From positions 5,358,001 through 5,422,000 of the forward strand of contig NC_073346.2 of assembly GCF_027580225.2 (NCBI RefSeq): a stretch of 64,000 nt of DNA, in the 5' to 3' direction. The notes under the pieces are model-generated. The model made no database searches, was not told the origin of the DNA, and worked only from the letters and a program-made list of their open reading frames with translations. Both the position numbers and the translations under genes were made by a program. The DNA is from Misgurnus anguillicaudatus (Eukaryota > Chordata > Actinopteri > Cypriniformes > Cobitidae). Positions 33,926-46,088 of the stretch are shown here, piece after piece (the first letter of the stretch is position 1; each line of letters begins with the position of its first letter).

Positions 33926-35469
33926 TAGGGATGCACCGATAGGATTTTTTTGGGCCGATACCGATTTAAGCAGACAACTTCTGGCCGATACCGATGCCGA
34001 TACCAGTATTAAACACTATACAACACTATACAGTTGGTCTATAAGCTAGTTTATTTCTGCATCAAATTATTTTTACTGAACATGGATTGTATCTAATTAA
34101 CATTCAACTGACCAACATAATAAGAGGCACAAATTAAGCTAAAACAAATATAATAAGACAACGTGACAACCTTCAAAGGTGGTTTTTGCTATTCAGCATT
34201 TCTTTTATTAACAACATTAACTAATTTTTTTTTACATATAATGGATTTCTTTAATAAACATAAATAATGCCAGTGCTATTGCTTTAAACAGAGTATAAAT
34301 ATTGCTACTTCAAAAAAGTTGGACTTCTTGCCCCACTAAAGTGCAGTCTGTTTCTTTTATTGTCCAAGACATTTGAGCCAGCTCAACAAAGGTTTTCTGT
34401 CGGTGCTTAAGTATAGTGCACAGTAGGGCTGGACCAGAATGTTTCGAATATTCGTTCCGTTGGTTGACATTCGATTTTCAGTTTTGAGATTCGAATATAT
34501 ATATATTTTACAGCGTTAATGCAGAGCTTTTGCCAAGCAGGAAGTGGCTTCACGCTCCAGCTCTATAGGTGGCGCAGAGAGACCAACATCCATAGCCAAC
34601 AGCACCAAACTGCACCAGTAGAAGAGATCAGAAAGAGATCGCCTCAAAGCGGGCTTCCTGCTTTGGCATTCACACTAATAGTGTTGTAAATAACGTTCAG
34701 TTTTTTGCAAAAACTGATTGATTTGCTTCACAAGACATCAATATGTCACACGGAGTTATGGGGGATTACTTTTGTATTAGATATACATGTTTAAAGTGGC
34801 GGATCGGTTGACTTGCATGACGGAGCACTGGGGTTTCTGCAAAATATCTTCTTTATTGTTCTACTGATGAAAAACATATTGGATGGTGTAAGTGTTAGTA
34901 AATAAACTTGATTTTAAAAGTATGCTACCGTTTTATTACAGTTTGTTGAACTTCATTCATTCGTTCATTTATTTACGTTGTTTTATTTAAATGGGCTAAG
35001 TTACCCTTTACGTTATCAGTAATTACTATGCTTCTAATTTCTTATACGGGAGTGTTTGTTTGTTAGAAAAATGTTAGGCTAACGTTACCTTATTAAAAGT
35101 ATTGCTCGTGTTTTGTTTCACTAATGCTGTTCTCGAAGCACGCGTGAAAGGCACGCCTCTACATACGCACACAGATTCCTGACGATATTAATGAGAAAAA
35201 TATGATAAGCCCCTACTTCCGAAGCTTTGAATATTTGATTTGAGTTCTACTCGAGCTTTGTAGGTCTAAAACTGGTATTCGGAACAGCCCTAGTGCACAC
35301 CCAAACATTAAATCATTTTAATTGAACATGCAATTCATTGACTTTATGCGGTTAATTAATAAACAATCGGTATCGGCCTTTCTCGTGCTATTGCCGATAT
35401 GCCGATGGTTTCAAATTCATCAAAAATCGGCCGATAAATATCGGCGGCCGATGCATCGGTGCATCACTA
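33926..35469. mobile_element. Middle hAT with exact 8-bp TSD
   Basis: Termini TAGGGATGCACCGAT and ATCGGTGCATCACTA are inverted. The flanking ATAAAAAT duplication is exact (33918-33925 and 35470-35477). Subterminal GGCCGATACCGAT repeats are abundant, as in other hAT elements of the TAGGGATGCACCGAT class. No transposase frame. It contains a further hAT at 34424-35292. Confidence 0.9.
34424..35292. mobile_element. Inner hAT
   Basis: Termini TAGGGCTGGACCAGAATG and, in reverse complement, TAGGGCTGTTCCGAATACC share TAGGGCTG. Flanks GTGCACAG and GTGCACAC match at 7 of 8 positions. TTCGAATA repeats lie near both ends. 869 bp, non-coding. Confidence 0.8.
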
Positions 35470-35656
35470 ATAAAAATCCAATAATAAACCGAAATAAATT
35501 CCAAATGCTTTACTTCAAAGATCAAAATATTGGGACCGGCATGTTCAGACCTTAATAACCCCAAAAATGTGATCGCTTCATGAGCCAAAAGCCATAAACG
35601 GTTAAGCGCCACTACGGTATGCAAGTACAAAAAAAGACGAGGACCTGGCAACACTG

Positions 35657-35982
35657 CAAGACAGCGCGCTGTCACTGTGGAGCAGCCTCACAAATGCGTA
35701 CAATACACAACACCAAGACTGAGGTTTATTGCAAAACATAACGCTGTTAAATTATTTTGGTCAAAGCTGTGAGTGATAAGCATGTGAGATGGCAGAAAGT
35801 CACATTTTCGGGAGTGAGTCTTGTTCCGTACAGACATGAAACGAACATCTAGGGGATTCACTCCTGCATTCAAATGCGGTTGTCACTCCCGAAAGTTTGC
35901 AGTGTGTACGAGGTCAATATAAAGCCAAACTTCCTGCAGTTACTACCAACATGATCTCACAAAGTTCCGTGGGATAGTCACA
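35657..35982. other. No gene seen
   Basis: Contains GCGGTTGTCACTCCCG near 35876, an approximate inverse of AGTGACAACCGC near 33690; otherwise unremarkable. Confidence 0.35.
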
Positions 35983-37612
35983 GAATTTTTTGCTAATTTT
36001 TCCGTGGCATTCTCACGGATCTCCGCATATTTCCGTGGCCCTGCCACGGACTTTCTTTTCCGTGGCATTCTCACGGATTGGTTACTCAACTGCTTTTTCC
36101 TATTTTCAAACCATTGTCGCTTCGGTTTAGGGTTAGATTATGGGCCCTATTTTAACAATCTAAGTGCATTGTCTAAAGCGCACAGCACAACGTCTAAATG
36201 GGCGTGTCCGAATCCACTTTTGCTAATTTAACGACGGGAAAAATGGTTTGTGCGCCGAACGCATGGTCGAAAAGGGTTGGTCCTATTGTAATGGGAGTAT
36301 TTTGGGCGTAACGTGCAGTAAACCAATGAGAGTCTCAGCTCTCATCCCCTTTAAAAGCCTGTTGCGCTGGCACTATGTGTAATCCCTATTTAGATGACAG
36401 GCTTTGTAAACTGAAAAACTAAGCGGAGAAAGAAGATCCCCAGTTTAAGATTAATGTTAAATAATTGTGTTGTTTTTCACTTGTATTGAAATTGTTATTT
36501 TTTTATTAAAACCTTTAAAATCGTTTTCTTTTAGTCATGGAAGTAAAATAACAGGCTTTAAGTTGCTTTAAATGTATGGCTATCCTATATCATCAAAATA
36601 TAATTTACAAGTATGTAAGATAAGGTTTGTACTCTAAAAATACTTTATTTGTAACAAACAGGAGATAAAGAATTTATAAACGGCTCTCCTTTCAGTACTT
36701 GGACAGCGTCACAAGATTTTTTTAAGCATTAATTAAAAATGTTTCTCATCTCACCATATCCACAGGTACAGAGTCATCATATACAATAAATCCGTGAGGT
36801 AGCATTTAAAAAACATTTAAAAACAGATGCGTTTGTTTAAAGCAAAGCATTTATTTACTTACAGCTACAGGTGAAAGCAGCTCTTTGCGCCTTCTAACGT
36901 CTCATAATTAGTCCTCATTTATGTCCAAGAGACTCAATAATAATCTGTTACATTCAATCCTTTAATCTTTCATATTTAAAAACGTTTTTGTGCTGCTGCC
37001 CATTCATGTACTATGTGATAAGCAAACCCGCGTTGTCCTCCCGTTTATAGGCGCATATTACTAATGCGCTCTTTAAATAACAAAAAACATATTGCGCCAT
37101 TGACTTTAGACCAGGTTTTTGTTGGTCAATGGTGTAGTCTATTTTAGTTGCCTCAAAATAGCAACGCGCCAACAATGCGCCTAAACAAACCTCGTTTTCA
37201 GACCAGAACGCCCATGGGCGCAAAAGAACAACGTGGCGCTAAACGTGAAAATTATAATTGCGCAGGGTGGAAACTAGCGAAAGACACTTGCGTCGCGCAT
37301 TGCACTGCCCTTGGTGTTTGCGTTATTATGTCACTTTAAGTATTGGTTTATACTATTTTTTCTGATGTATTCTTTTATATTTTCTAAACTTTAATCAATT
37401 GTCGCCTGGTGTTGGGGTTAGAGTTGGGTTTGGGTAGGGATGTCATTTTATGTAAATCTAACCCTAAACCGAAGTGACAATGGTAAGAAAATAGGACAAA
37501 ACAGTTGAGTAACCAATCCGTGAGAATTCCACGGAAAAGAAAGTCAGTGGCAGGGCCATGGAAATATGCGGACATCCGTGAGAATGCCACGGAAAAATTA
37601 GCAAAAAATTCC
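35983..37612. mobile_element. Fold-back element (GGTTACTCAA family), interrupted
   Basis: 35983-36138 and 37457-37612 are inverted arms of about 156 bp, both starting GAATTTTTTGCTAATTTTTC and containing CGTGGCATTCTCACGG and GATTGGTTACTCAACTG, then GGTTTAGGGTTAG. A Harbinger-type element (36142-37310) is inserted close to the left arm. The copy at 62260-62650 shows the same interior without the insertion. Non-coding. Confidence 0.7.
36142..37310. mobile_element. Harbinger-type element, copy 1
   Basis: Starts GGGCCCTATTTTAACAATC, then GTGCATTGTCTAAAGCGCAC and GGGCGTGTCCG. The right part, with CCCATGGGCGC and GACACTTGCG, is shared with the copies at 40234 and 52257. The last bases have diverged and the 3-bp flank no longer matches, but the uninterrupted sequence at 62430-62460 gives the empty site (GGTTAGATTTGGGTGTTTGCG). 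No coding frame. Confidence 0.65.
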
Positions 37613-37663
37613 GGTGAAATATAACAATAAAACATTGAGACCATTCAACAAAGCACAGTGGGT

Positions 37664-38588
37664 GGGTGATTCTCACGAAAACTTGGTTTTAAAAATGTCA
37701 AGCATGAAAATGTAAAAATTGCTTAAATTTACTTTTTTTCACACCAGACATTGACAAACAAAGTCTGAAGTAAATGGGAACATTAATTTAAAAACTTTTA
37801 CTTATCATTTAACACTTTTTGTAACATAATTAAAAAAAATTAGTCCTAAAAAATCTCATTACCGCAACAGTCAGAAAACATCAACACTGACATCTTTTCA
37901 AAATGACATGACAAACCTGAAAGAACATAATTTGGAGATTCTGCACATGCATTTAAAATCAAAGTATTATGCTTCTATTAATTAAATTAACATTTAATAA
38001 GCATCTGTTGCGGTAATGATAATCAAAATGTTGTGTAAGCATTCTGACAAGACAATATTTCAAATTAACTGTAATAAAAATGATCTTACCTGGTAGCCAT
38101 CTTAAAGTTACTGGTCCATGTGCTTGGTCACTCAAAATCAAACTTTATTAAAATTCTGTATGTGTGCTTAAACTGTTCTCAAAAAGTGTTGCGGAGGATG
38201 AGAACATCAGGCATGGACACATCATTTTCCTAATTTTTCTTATTTTAATTATTATTATACATGAATATTCAGTAAATATTTTTTCTGTCATCTAAAGTAG
38301 TCTAGCAAAACATCCATTTATTTTTTTTCTTAATATTTTTGTGTTAATTTGATTAAATTACAACATAACGCATGTTCAAACACAGCCGGACACATTGCGG
38401 TAATGAGAATTTCAGCAGAAAATGAGATAAAATTTCCAATTATAAATTCTTATGTTGAAATCACACATTGTGCAAGGTAGAACACAGTATTGTGTTAATT
38501 CTGATGCTTTTTAATGTTACTATATTACACATTTTAAAGCTAAAATCATTAGTGCCGTGGTGTTTCAATGGTTTTGTGAGAATCACCC
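37664..38588. mobile_element. TIR element with GGGTGATTCTCAC ends
   Basis: The left end GGGTGATTCTCACGAAAAC is inverted at the right end GTTTTGTGAGAATCACCC (one mismatch). GGGT directly flanks both ends (37660-37663 and 38589-38592), possibly a 4-bp duplication. The 925-bp interior has ATTACCGCAACAGTCAG-type motifs recalling those in the 28570-31712 element, but no protein. Confidence 0.65.
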
Positions 38589-39158
38589 GGGTATAATAAA
38601 TTCAACACATTTGGTTACTATGTCGTTTGCAGAATTTTAAATCACTGGGACCAAAAAGATATTTGAAGAGTTGCCTATGTATTGGCGCCAGAAATTACAT
38701 TCGCTATTTGCTGCTTCTCGATGGTTTTCAAGCTTTTTCTAAAGCGACCTTTTTTACTAGCTGATTCGTTGTATGTGGGTCATGTGACATGGACTATTTA
38801 TTTTGCATGTATTTAAAATATTTTTCAATGTAATTTTATTTTATTATTATCAAACTATTATTATTTTATTATATTTTTTAAATAACTCTGTTTTGGGGTG
38901 GGGTCAGGTGTTGTGCATCATGGGTTGGGGTTGGTGCGATTTTTGTTGGGTCAGACCCATTTGGTAGTGATGGAGGGGGGGACTAAGGGAGCTATGTGGA
39001 GCTACATAGAAAATATGCACTGAACAAGCCACTTTGAAATTTTGATGGTTTAATGAATACAAAAGTTAAGTGACCCTCCATATAGACTAAAAAAAGTTGA
39101 ATGACTCTCCCCTCAAAGAAAAAGACATGACCCTCCCCTATTTTCCTCCGGTGGCCCC

Positions 39159-40230
39159 TTCCATAAATTCCGAATGGTTCTTTAGTTGCTTAGATGACAA
39201 AAATACCATGTATTTAATGTTAAATTAAACAGAGCATCAACAAGATTTCAAATTTTTTCAGACTATAAAATAAGTGTGTGCATGTTCTCAAGTGTATATT
39301 ACCCAATAACTTGTATTCACAGACTGCACTGATTTATTTTTAACTACATAGACTGCACTACAAAACTTACTACACATTCACAATTTACTGTAGTTTTGAT
39401 AGGACTGTGATTGGTTTATCTTAATGAGTAGCGTTGCCAAAACTAAAACCTTTCATATAAAATCAAAGCATCTCCTCTAGAGTTATTTGCATAAGGCATG
39501 TTACTCTGAGTAATGTACCGGTGTTAAAATAATACTAGCTCAAGGAAACCGCTGACCTCAGACACAGCAGAGAAAAAAGAGGTAACCAAGGTAACTGACA
39601 AACGTGCTTGATCAAGGCTGTTGTCCAGCATCACAAAAGATGAATATCAATAAACATTCTGAAGAAGTATTCAAATGGTCAGTCTTTGCTTTCCTCTATA
39701 CTAATCACTTTGATTATTAAAAAATAATAACATCTTCCAAATTGAATGGAGTTGCTGTCAGATCCTTTGCCATTAGCAGAAAATAGGCTCCACTAAGCAT
39801 TCAAAGAGGTATTTAAGAAGTTTATTTATGCACAAAGAATAATAAGCATGATTAAAGGTCAGGTCTGATTCATGTAGAGTGAGGAAAGCATAAACGTTTA
39901 TAAGTAAATGTTGTGAACATTAATATTGGTTTTCTTTAAAAACATACAGTGTATACAATTCAGAAATGTGTTTTCTAAAAGCTTGTCATTCTAAAGGCCA
40001 ACATACTCAAATTAGTTATCGTTAATATACTGCTTGTATCCTAGATAAGATTTGATGTTTCTGGCAGAACACTGTTTCCTGAGAAATGATGGGGAGGTCA
40101 GTCTGATGAACACAACTGAGACACTTGAGTTGCATATTAACCAAATGGTTACAATAAGTATCTGTTATGGTAAAATGTTGATTTTATTTTATGAAATCTA
40201 TTTCTCTACCCTCACACTACTGAAAAACAC
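39159..40230. other. No gene seen
   Basis: AT-rich, mostly free of recognisable repeats; short open frames only. Confidence 0.4.
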
Positions 40231-40233
40231 ATG

Positions 40234-41075
40234 GGGCCCTATTTTAAAGATGTAAGCGCATGGTCTAAAGTGCACAGCGCACTGTCTAAACGGGCGTGTC
40301 CGATTCCACTTTTGCTAATTTAACGACGGATTTGTGCGCCGAGCGCACGGTCGAAAAGAGTTGTTCCTATTCTCATAATGGGTGTGTTTTGGGCGCAACG
40401 TGCAATCAACCAATGAGAGTCTCGGCTCTCATCCCCTTTAAAAGCCAGAACTCAGACTGAACCATTGTTTTTTTTAAAAGCATTACTTAAAAATGTTTCT
40501 CATCTCATCATATCCACAGTTACAGAGTCATCATATACAATAAATCCATGGGGTGGCTTTTAAAAATATATGCATTTGTTTAAAGCAAAACATTTAATTA
40601 CTTACCAGGCTACATGTGAAGCAGCTCTTTATGTCTTAACGTCTCATAATCGGTCCTCATTTATGTCCAAGAGACTCAATAATAATCTTTTACATTTTAA
40701 TCCTTTAATTTTTCATATTTAAAAGCATTTTTGTGCTGCTGCGCATCCATATGTGTTATGCAAACGCGCGTTGTCTTTCCATTTATAGGCGCATATTACT
40801 AGCACGCTCACTAAATAATGAAAAACATTATTGCGCCATTGACTTTAGACCAGGTTTTTGTTGGTCAATGGCGTAGTCTATTTTAGGAGCCTCAAAATAG
40901 CAATGCGCCAACAATGCGCCTGAACACACCTCGGTTTCAGACCAGAACGCCCATGGGCGCAAAATTGAGCGCAAAAGCATTTGCTATTTAAACAACATGA
41001 CGCTTAACGTCGAAATGATCATTGCGCCGGGTTAAAACTAGCAAAAGACACTTGCTAGGGTGTATGATAGAGCCC
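40234..41075. mobile_element. Harbinger-type element, copy 2, exact 3-bp TSD
   Basis: The left end GGGGCCCTATTTTAAAGATG-type and the right end, in reverse complement GGGCTCTATCATACACCC, form short inverted repeats. ATG flanks both (40231-40233 and 41076-41078), matching the 3-bp duplication of PIF/Harbinger transposons. The 842-bp body matches copies 1 and 3 (GGGCGTGTCCGATTCCAC, CCCATGGGCGC, AGACACTTGC). No transposase. Confidence 0.8.
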
Positions 41076-41158
41076 ATGGACTTCTCCACCACCAGCTCTG
41101 TAAAGCAGATTACCAGGCTGCATCTGGCTGACTTCTGGCCCTCCAGTGTCATTCCAGG

Positions 41159-41725
41159 GTGTCATCCTCATGGTCACATGGGAATCTCAACCTCATTTGG
41201 CTCCTAGGCTCTGCCCTGGAAGCCCATTTGGGCTCCACCCTGGTGATTGTTGGTTCTCGCAAGTCTCAAGATTGTGATAAAACACACAGTCATGAGATGC
41301 AGAAACCAATGAGCGCTTTACTTACAAACATGGAGACCAGATGCCGGCTGAAGAAAGCAAGGGAAACAAAGCACACTCAGTCAGCTTTCGAGGGAGTTGG
41401 CTGTGCTCATTGCCAGCATATCTCTTTAAGAAAGCTCTGCTCCTGTCTGGCTCTCTTCAAGAGTAATGGTAGTCAGGCATCTGAGCTGCATAGCTTGGAT
41501 ACTAAGATTGCTCAGGCAGTACAGTGGCTCCAATCATGGGATTCACATTTGGAGTCAGTGGAGGTGGAGCTTGAGAAAGGCCTTTTTTCTTTATCTCAAT
41601 TTGTCTCGAGGCTAATATCACTCTTAAGATGTTATAGCAGCAAATTTCTGACAATGTGTGTCCTTGGGTTGCATATGATTTTATATCTGTGTTGCCTAAA
41701 ATTTACTCTAAAAAGATATAGCTAA
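41159..41725 (+). pseudogene. DIRS-type gag relic
   Basis: A 188-codon open frame. The central part, HTQSAFEGVGCAHCQHISL followed by a KLCSCLALF stretch, resembles the N-terminal Cys/His region of gag proteins of fish DIRS-type retrotransposons, where a C-x2-C-like unit precedes LRSRLALF. The first and last thirds show no homology and the ATG is probably not the original start. It lies just after a Harbinger insertion and about 4 kb before a larger DIRS relic in the same orientation; the two may be one disrupted element. Confidence 0.4.
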
Positions 41726-42566
41726 GGTGATTAGGTTTTTTGTATTTATACGCACACTTGAACTTCTCACAAAAACGTTCCGCCTAGTTCACAATACATG
41801 CGTAGGCACATGACTTTGTTCTTATACTTATGCTTAAGTTAGTGAATTTGGTGTGTTTGCATAAAACACCAAACCAAACTAGCTCCATATAAGGGTTTTC
41901 CACAGCACTTGTCCTCAGACAATTTTAAAGCAGTTTGTTTAAAGAAGCAAAAGAGCTCAAAAAGAAATTCATGATCATTTTTATTATCTGTAAAGATCCC
42001 TTTTGCTTTGCATTTTTATTTGTGAGGTTTTGCTGTCGCTGGAGACAGCCAGTGCTGTCCATTGACCAGAGTAACAATACATAAGTATTGGATGTGTTAA
42101 CAAATATAACATTTAATTAATATGACAGAGCATCTGTATCTAAAATAAAACAGACAGGAGATCAAGTGAAATGGACTTCTCATTACATTTACATGACATT
42201 TACATTAGGCATTAAGCAGACACTTTTATATAGAGATTTAAAAAGTAGAGAAATAAGGAAGGCGTAAAGATTTGTCATTACATGCATCTTCTTTATGTGT
42301 AGAAAAAATAAGTAGCCTATAATAATGTATAATATAATGTAATACAGAAAATATTATAATATAAAAATAATAATGTACATATCAACATTATTATAAACAT
42401 AATATTTATAGCCTAGAATTTGATTATAGTGTATGTAATTATTGCGTACGAGTGGGTTTAGGTTTTCTTGAATTTTTGCGTACATTTTGAAGACATTTTG
42501 ATACAACGTTTTTGTTGAATCACGATTTGTTTGTGAAAACATCCGCACATCTCAAATTTATCCAAA
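41726..42566. other. No gene seen
   Basis: AT-rich. Around 42185-42230, ACATTTACATTAGGCATTAAGCAGAC resembles a dispersed fish repeat core ending in GCAGACACTTTTAT; too short for a confident call. Confidence 0.35.
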
Positions 42567-43169
42567 TGTAGTAGGTTTTAATATAAACAAAACAAGAACA
42601 AGATAATCCATACAAGAGAGGCACACGGAACAGGGAACAAAACTTACATACAGTGAAACAATAAAGGACAACTGAAACACAAGGGCAAAATATACACCTG
42701 GTTTAACAAAGGAAGAGCTGGAATTCAAGGTAGCTGGAGGCAACAGAAACCCAGGTGGAACTGGAGACCAGGGTGGTGCCGGTGGCAGCAGGAACCTGGA
42801 AAGAGACAGCGACAAAAATACAGCACAAAGAGTGGCCTTTTTGGCCAGGTTAGAGAGTTCAGTCAAAGCAGCCATCTTGGGCAAGGCAGAGAGTTCAAAG
42901 AGCTTGGGATAGGCCATCTTCGGCAAGGCAGAGATCTCAGGATCTGCTATTTTGGATGGGACAGAGAGACTGGGGAACTCAGAAACGGCCATTTTGATCT
43001 GAACAGAGAGAAATGGGATCTCGGGAACAGCCATCGTGGCTAAGGTAGAGAGTCGATATAGCTTGCGAGCAGCCATGTTGGCTGACCTACAGGATACGGG
43101 AAACTCAGACAAAAACATGATTTAAAAATAAGAGACATGAGGAAACACAAGACAGGACTGATCATTACA
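42567..43169 (-). mobile_element. LTR-derived short element with ALPKMA repeats
   Basis: Begins TGTAGTAGG and ends CATTACA, with CAAA in both flanks. A 186-residue minus-strand frame (43118-42558) has repeated LPKMA / LSVPSKIA / LSALPKMA segments, then hydrophobic low-complexity sequence. The KMA repeats match in style the gag-like frame at 27236-28018. It may be a terminal-repeat-in-miniature or a decayed LTR element; an outer pair of LTRs was not found. Confidence 0.4.
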
Positions 43170-44586
43170 CAAATAAAGTCAGGTTTTGATTTTCTAATTT
43201 GTTGGTAGGCCTATTTAAAAGAATGCAAGGGAAAAAGACATTTGGTTGAAAAATAAACCCACAAAGATCGAGCATTATACTTACCATGGGTAGGGATGTG
43301 CAGCGGAGTCAGTATTTGTATCTGTATCTGTAACCATCTCAAAATTATTTGTATCTATATTTGTATTTGGATGGAACCTGAAGTGGGTGGGTCTTAAACA
43401 GGAAGTTTGTCATATTACATGAAAATTGCATTTTAAATGCATTTTTGCTTTTTATTATAATATCTATTAAAATTTATTTTATTAAAAACAGTAACACAAA
43501 GTGTTAATCAAAAAGACAAATAACTTGATTCTCGTTACTAATACACATGGAAAACAAACTCTTATTTTCAAAGCCCCATACAGCTTATGCCTATGTTTTA
43601 TGCATAATTGTATTGTAGCATTAAAATAACAAACTTGAGAACGCTTCGACATTACTGTACATCACCTTTAAGCGTTCAGCTGTGTCTGTCAGCACAGTTC
43701 CATATGTGACCCATTCTGTCTAAATGAGTGGGAGGTTTTCAGAAAAAATAAGCAGCCTACATTAATCCCTCGTCTAGCGATCCGAATACTCTAGTAATTA
43801 AACATATAAAATTATTGTTATGTATACGTTTTCTGAGAGATGCACCGTCCTAATTGATTAACCCAAAGATGCGTGTCCCTCCACATGTCTGACATTTTAG
43901 TTTAAAACATGCATTTTATTTGAAAATAAAATGCAGGACTTGCTTGATGTCTAAATAGTTATTAAGGGAGATAAAGTTTGGGAACTGATTTATGTTGAAA
44001 AGTTATTAAGATCGCATTACAACAAGCATTAAAACCAACTTGCTGAGCTCATTATTATGTCCATACAGTGTTTGCACGAGCTTTCTCATTAATCTTCATC
44101 TAAATAAATAAATAATCAGATATTCGTTTAAAATTTCAAATTTACAAATCAGTTTTGACCATTAGTTCAAAACAAGCAACATGATTTTAAGGTAATTAGA
44201 AAGATTTAATTCAAAAGTTTTAGTTGTTGTTTACTTACTTTATTTTTATGTTAAATACAATTTATGTCATATTAATCATAAGTTTAAATTTTTACTTATT
44301 TACTTATTTATTTTACACTCCCAGATTGACAATAAAGCTTGCTACAACTTTTAGAGTACAACATTTTATCAAGGTTTTCTGGTCTTGTGTAATTAAATAA
44401 AAAAAATAAAAACGAAAAGGGTTATTTTTTTTACAGTTGTTTGATATTAGCAGCGTTTTTAAGATTCTTAAATTAATTCTAAAACAGCTTGGGTTTCTAA
44501 ATAAGAGGCGCGCAGAAAATGTCATTTATGTCATTTCATAGAATACACATTCACTTCACACACATATTATTCATGCTTTAAGTCGT
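43170..44586. other. No gene seen
   Basis: AT-rich. AGGGATGTGCAGCGGAG near 43293 with GTATCTGTATCTGTA repeats resembles one hAT terminus; no partner end found. Confidence 0.35.
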
Positions 44587-44799
44587 TTATAATTTAGCAC
44601 TGTTCCAGCAAACACGGGATTGTGTCTGGCCGATAATTTTTTCTGTTAGGGTGAATTCGTTAGTCGTTTTGAAGCCATTATCCATGCCCTTCCGAATAAT
44701 GTATTCGGCTTCGGGCACATTCTTAACCATGGGCATGTGATACTTTTTCACATGGCTTAACTCCCTGGGGTCCAAAAACGTGGTGCTGCGTTTTGACAT
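44587..44799 (-). CDS. Unrecognised 70-residue frame
   Basis: An open frame on the minus strand starting MSKRSTTFLDPRELSHVKKY with a normal amino-acid composition in otherwise AT-rich DNA. I do not recognise it. No donor or acceptor with clear phase was found at either side, and no promoter. It could be a decayed exon of a transposon or host gene, or chance. Confidence 0.25.
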   Translation of the reverse strand: MSKRSTTFLDPRELSHVKKYHMPMVKNVPEAEYIIRKGMDNGFKTTNEFTLTEKIIGQTQSRVCWNSAKL

Positions 44800-45899
44800 G
44801 TTTTCTGAAAGGTCTACTTTTAAACAAACTAATTATATTTGAAAACAAATATTGCCTGTTTATATAATCTGTATTAAAGTTAAAAGAGGTACCGTTTTTT
44901 CCTGGCTGACCTCATCACAATCAGTTGATGGGCATCTGAAAACAGTCATCTGAAAACAGCTTTTAAATTAATATAACTAACCACTGCAGATGTTCATCTC
45001 AGAAGTTATGAATTTAGTTTATGTGCATGATAGTTTATCTGAATTTAGTGTTATCAGTGATATTTACCCATAAGTTATGTATTTAAGCTCATGTGGTTGT
45101 TTTGTGCACAATATATCCAACATCTGTTTATAACTTTCATAGCAGAGCTCTGTTGTGTATCAGTTTCTTAGCATTGCTTGTATAAAGACTTTGGAAATGC
45201 CAGTCATGTGATGTTCACTTGTATCTTCAGGAACTGTTTTTCAAACTGACACAAAGTTGTCTGCTAAAATGTATGTGTACAAAAATTTACATTTGATACT
45301 TACTAATTTGATTTTTCTGTACACTATTTTGTTATTAAACTATTTATTAAACTAAATCAATATATTGTTTCATGTGAATGAGTGGGTAAATTATTATTAT
45401 TTTTATAGCAAATTCCCAACTCTTAAAGATCCAGAACTTTTCTGTTTGTAAACAAATGTTTAGGATGTGTTCCTTGGCCTTATTTTAACAAATTTTTTTA
45501 CACTGAACCACGCATGAACATCATTTACTTAACCCTCTGTTTGCAGACGCCATTACTTCGTCTTGTGTTGTTTGAAAGTAGCACAAAGGAATGCCTGGCG
45601 TGTGTTTGTGCATGTAGCGAACTTGCTGTGCAGAGACAAACGCAAATAAACAAGGTTTTAGATGTGTAAAGAGTGTCAAATATGATGCCTCTTGTGTTTG
45701 TGTATGTGTGGCCGACGTGTGTACTGTCAGACGGAAGCACAAAGAAATTACTTGCGTCTGGACAGAAAACTTTCAGAGACACACATACACAAGTAAAGGT
45801 TTTAGATGTCATGTTTGCTGCACTTGGATAAAACAACTCAAAACAGCAACGAATGGAGAGACTGGATCAGGACTGCGAGTGTGAGCTATGCATTTTGAT
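44800..45899. other. No gene; weak tandem similarity
   Basis: AT-rich up to 45540. Between 45590 and 45830 two imperfect units each end with GGTTTTAGATGT after a CAGAGAC-type block, about 150 bp apart. This lies just upstream of the DIRS relic and might be part of its terminal repeats, but I cannot show it. Confidence 0.3.
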
Positions 45900-46088
45900 C
45901 ATCTCTGCTCTTTTACTTGAATGCCGCGTGGGTGTGGTCATCTCAGCTCATTTCAGATAATGAAGTAACAGAAGACGCGAAACTCGATATTCCGTGGCCG
46001 ACCGTAATAGTGGAAGCTGCAATGTCACGCTACGAGGAGAAACGGCTGCCAAGAGCGAAACAGACAAGCGAGACAACTTCTTCCAGTT

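Larger units (their letters stand above)
33878..35656. mobile_element. Outer hAT-like element of a three-level nest
   Basis: Left end TAGTGTTGCCAGGTC and right end GACCTGGCAACACTG are inverted. CAGTGTTGCCAG ends are common in fish hAT elements. The 8-bp flanks do not match, so decay or deletion has occurred. After removing the inner hAT (33926-35469) only about 240 bp of its own sequence remains. Confidence 0.5.
33268..39158. mobile_element. Possible outer TIR bracket
   Basis: GGGGCAGCCAGAGGAA at 33268 is near-inverse to TTCCTCCGGTGGCCCC ending at 39158 (13 of 16 positions). Both ends carry GACATGA(C/G)CCTCCC close by, although in the same orientation. If real, this 5.9-kb element has been filled with hAT, fold-back and Harbinger insertions. 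The match is short and no duplication was found. Confidence 0.3.
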
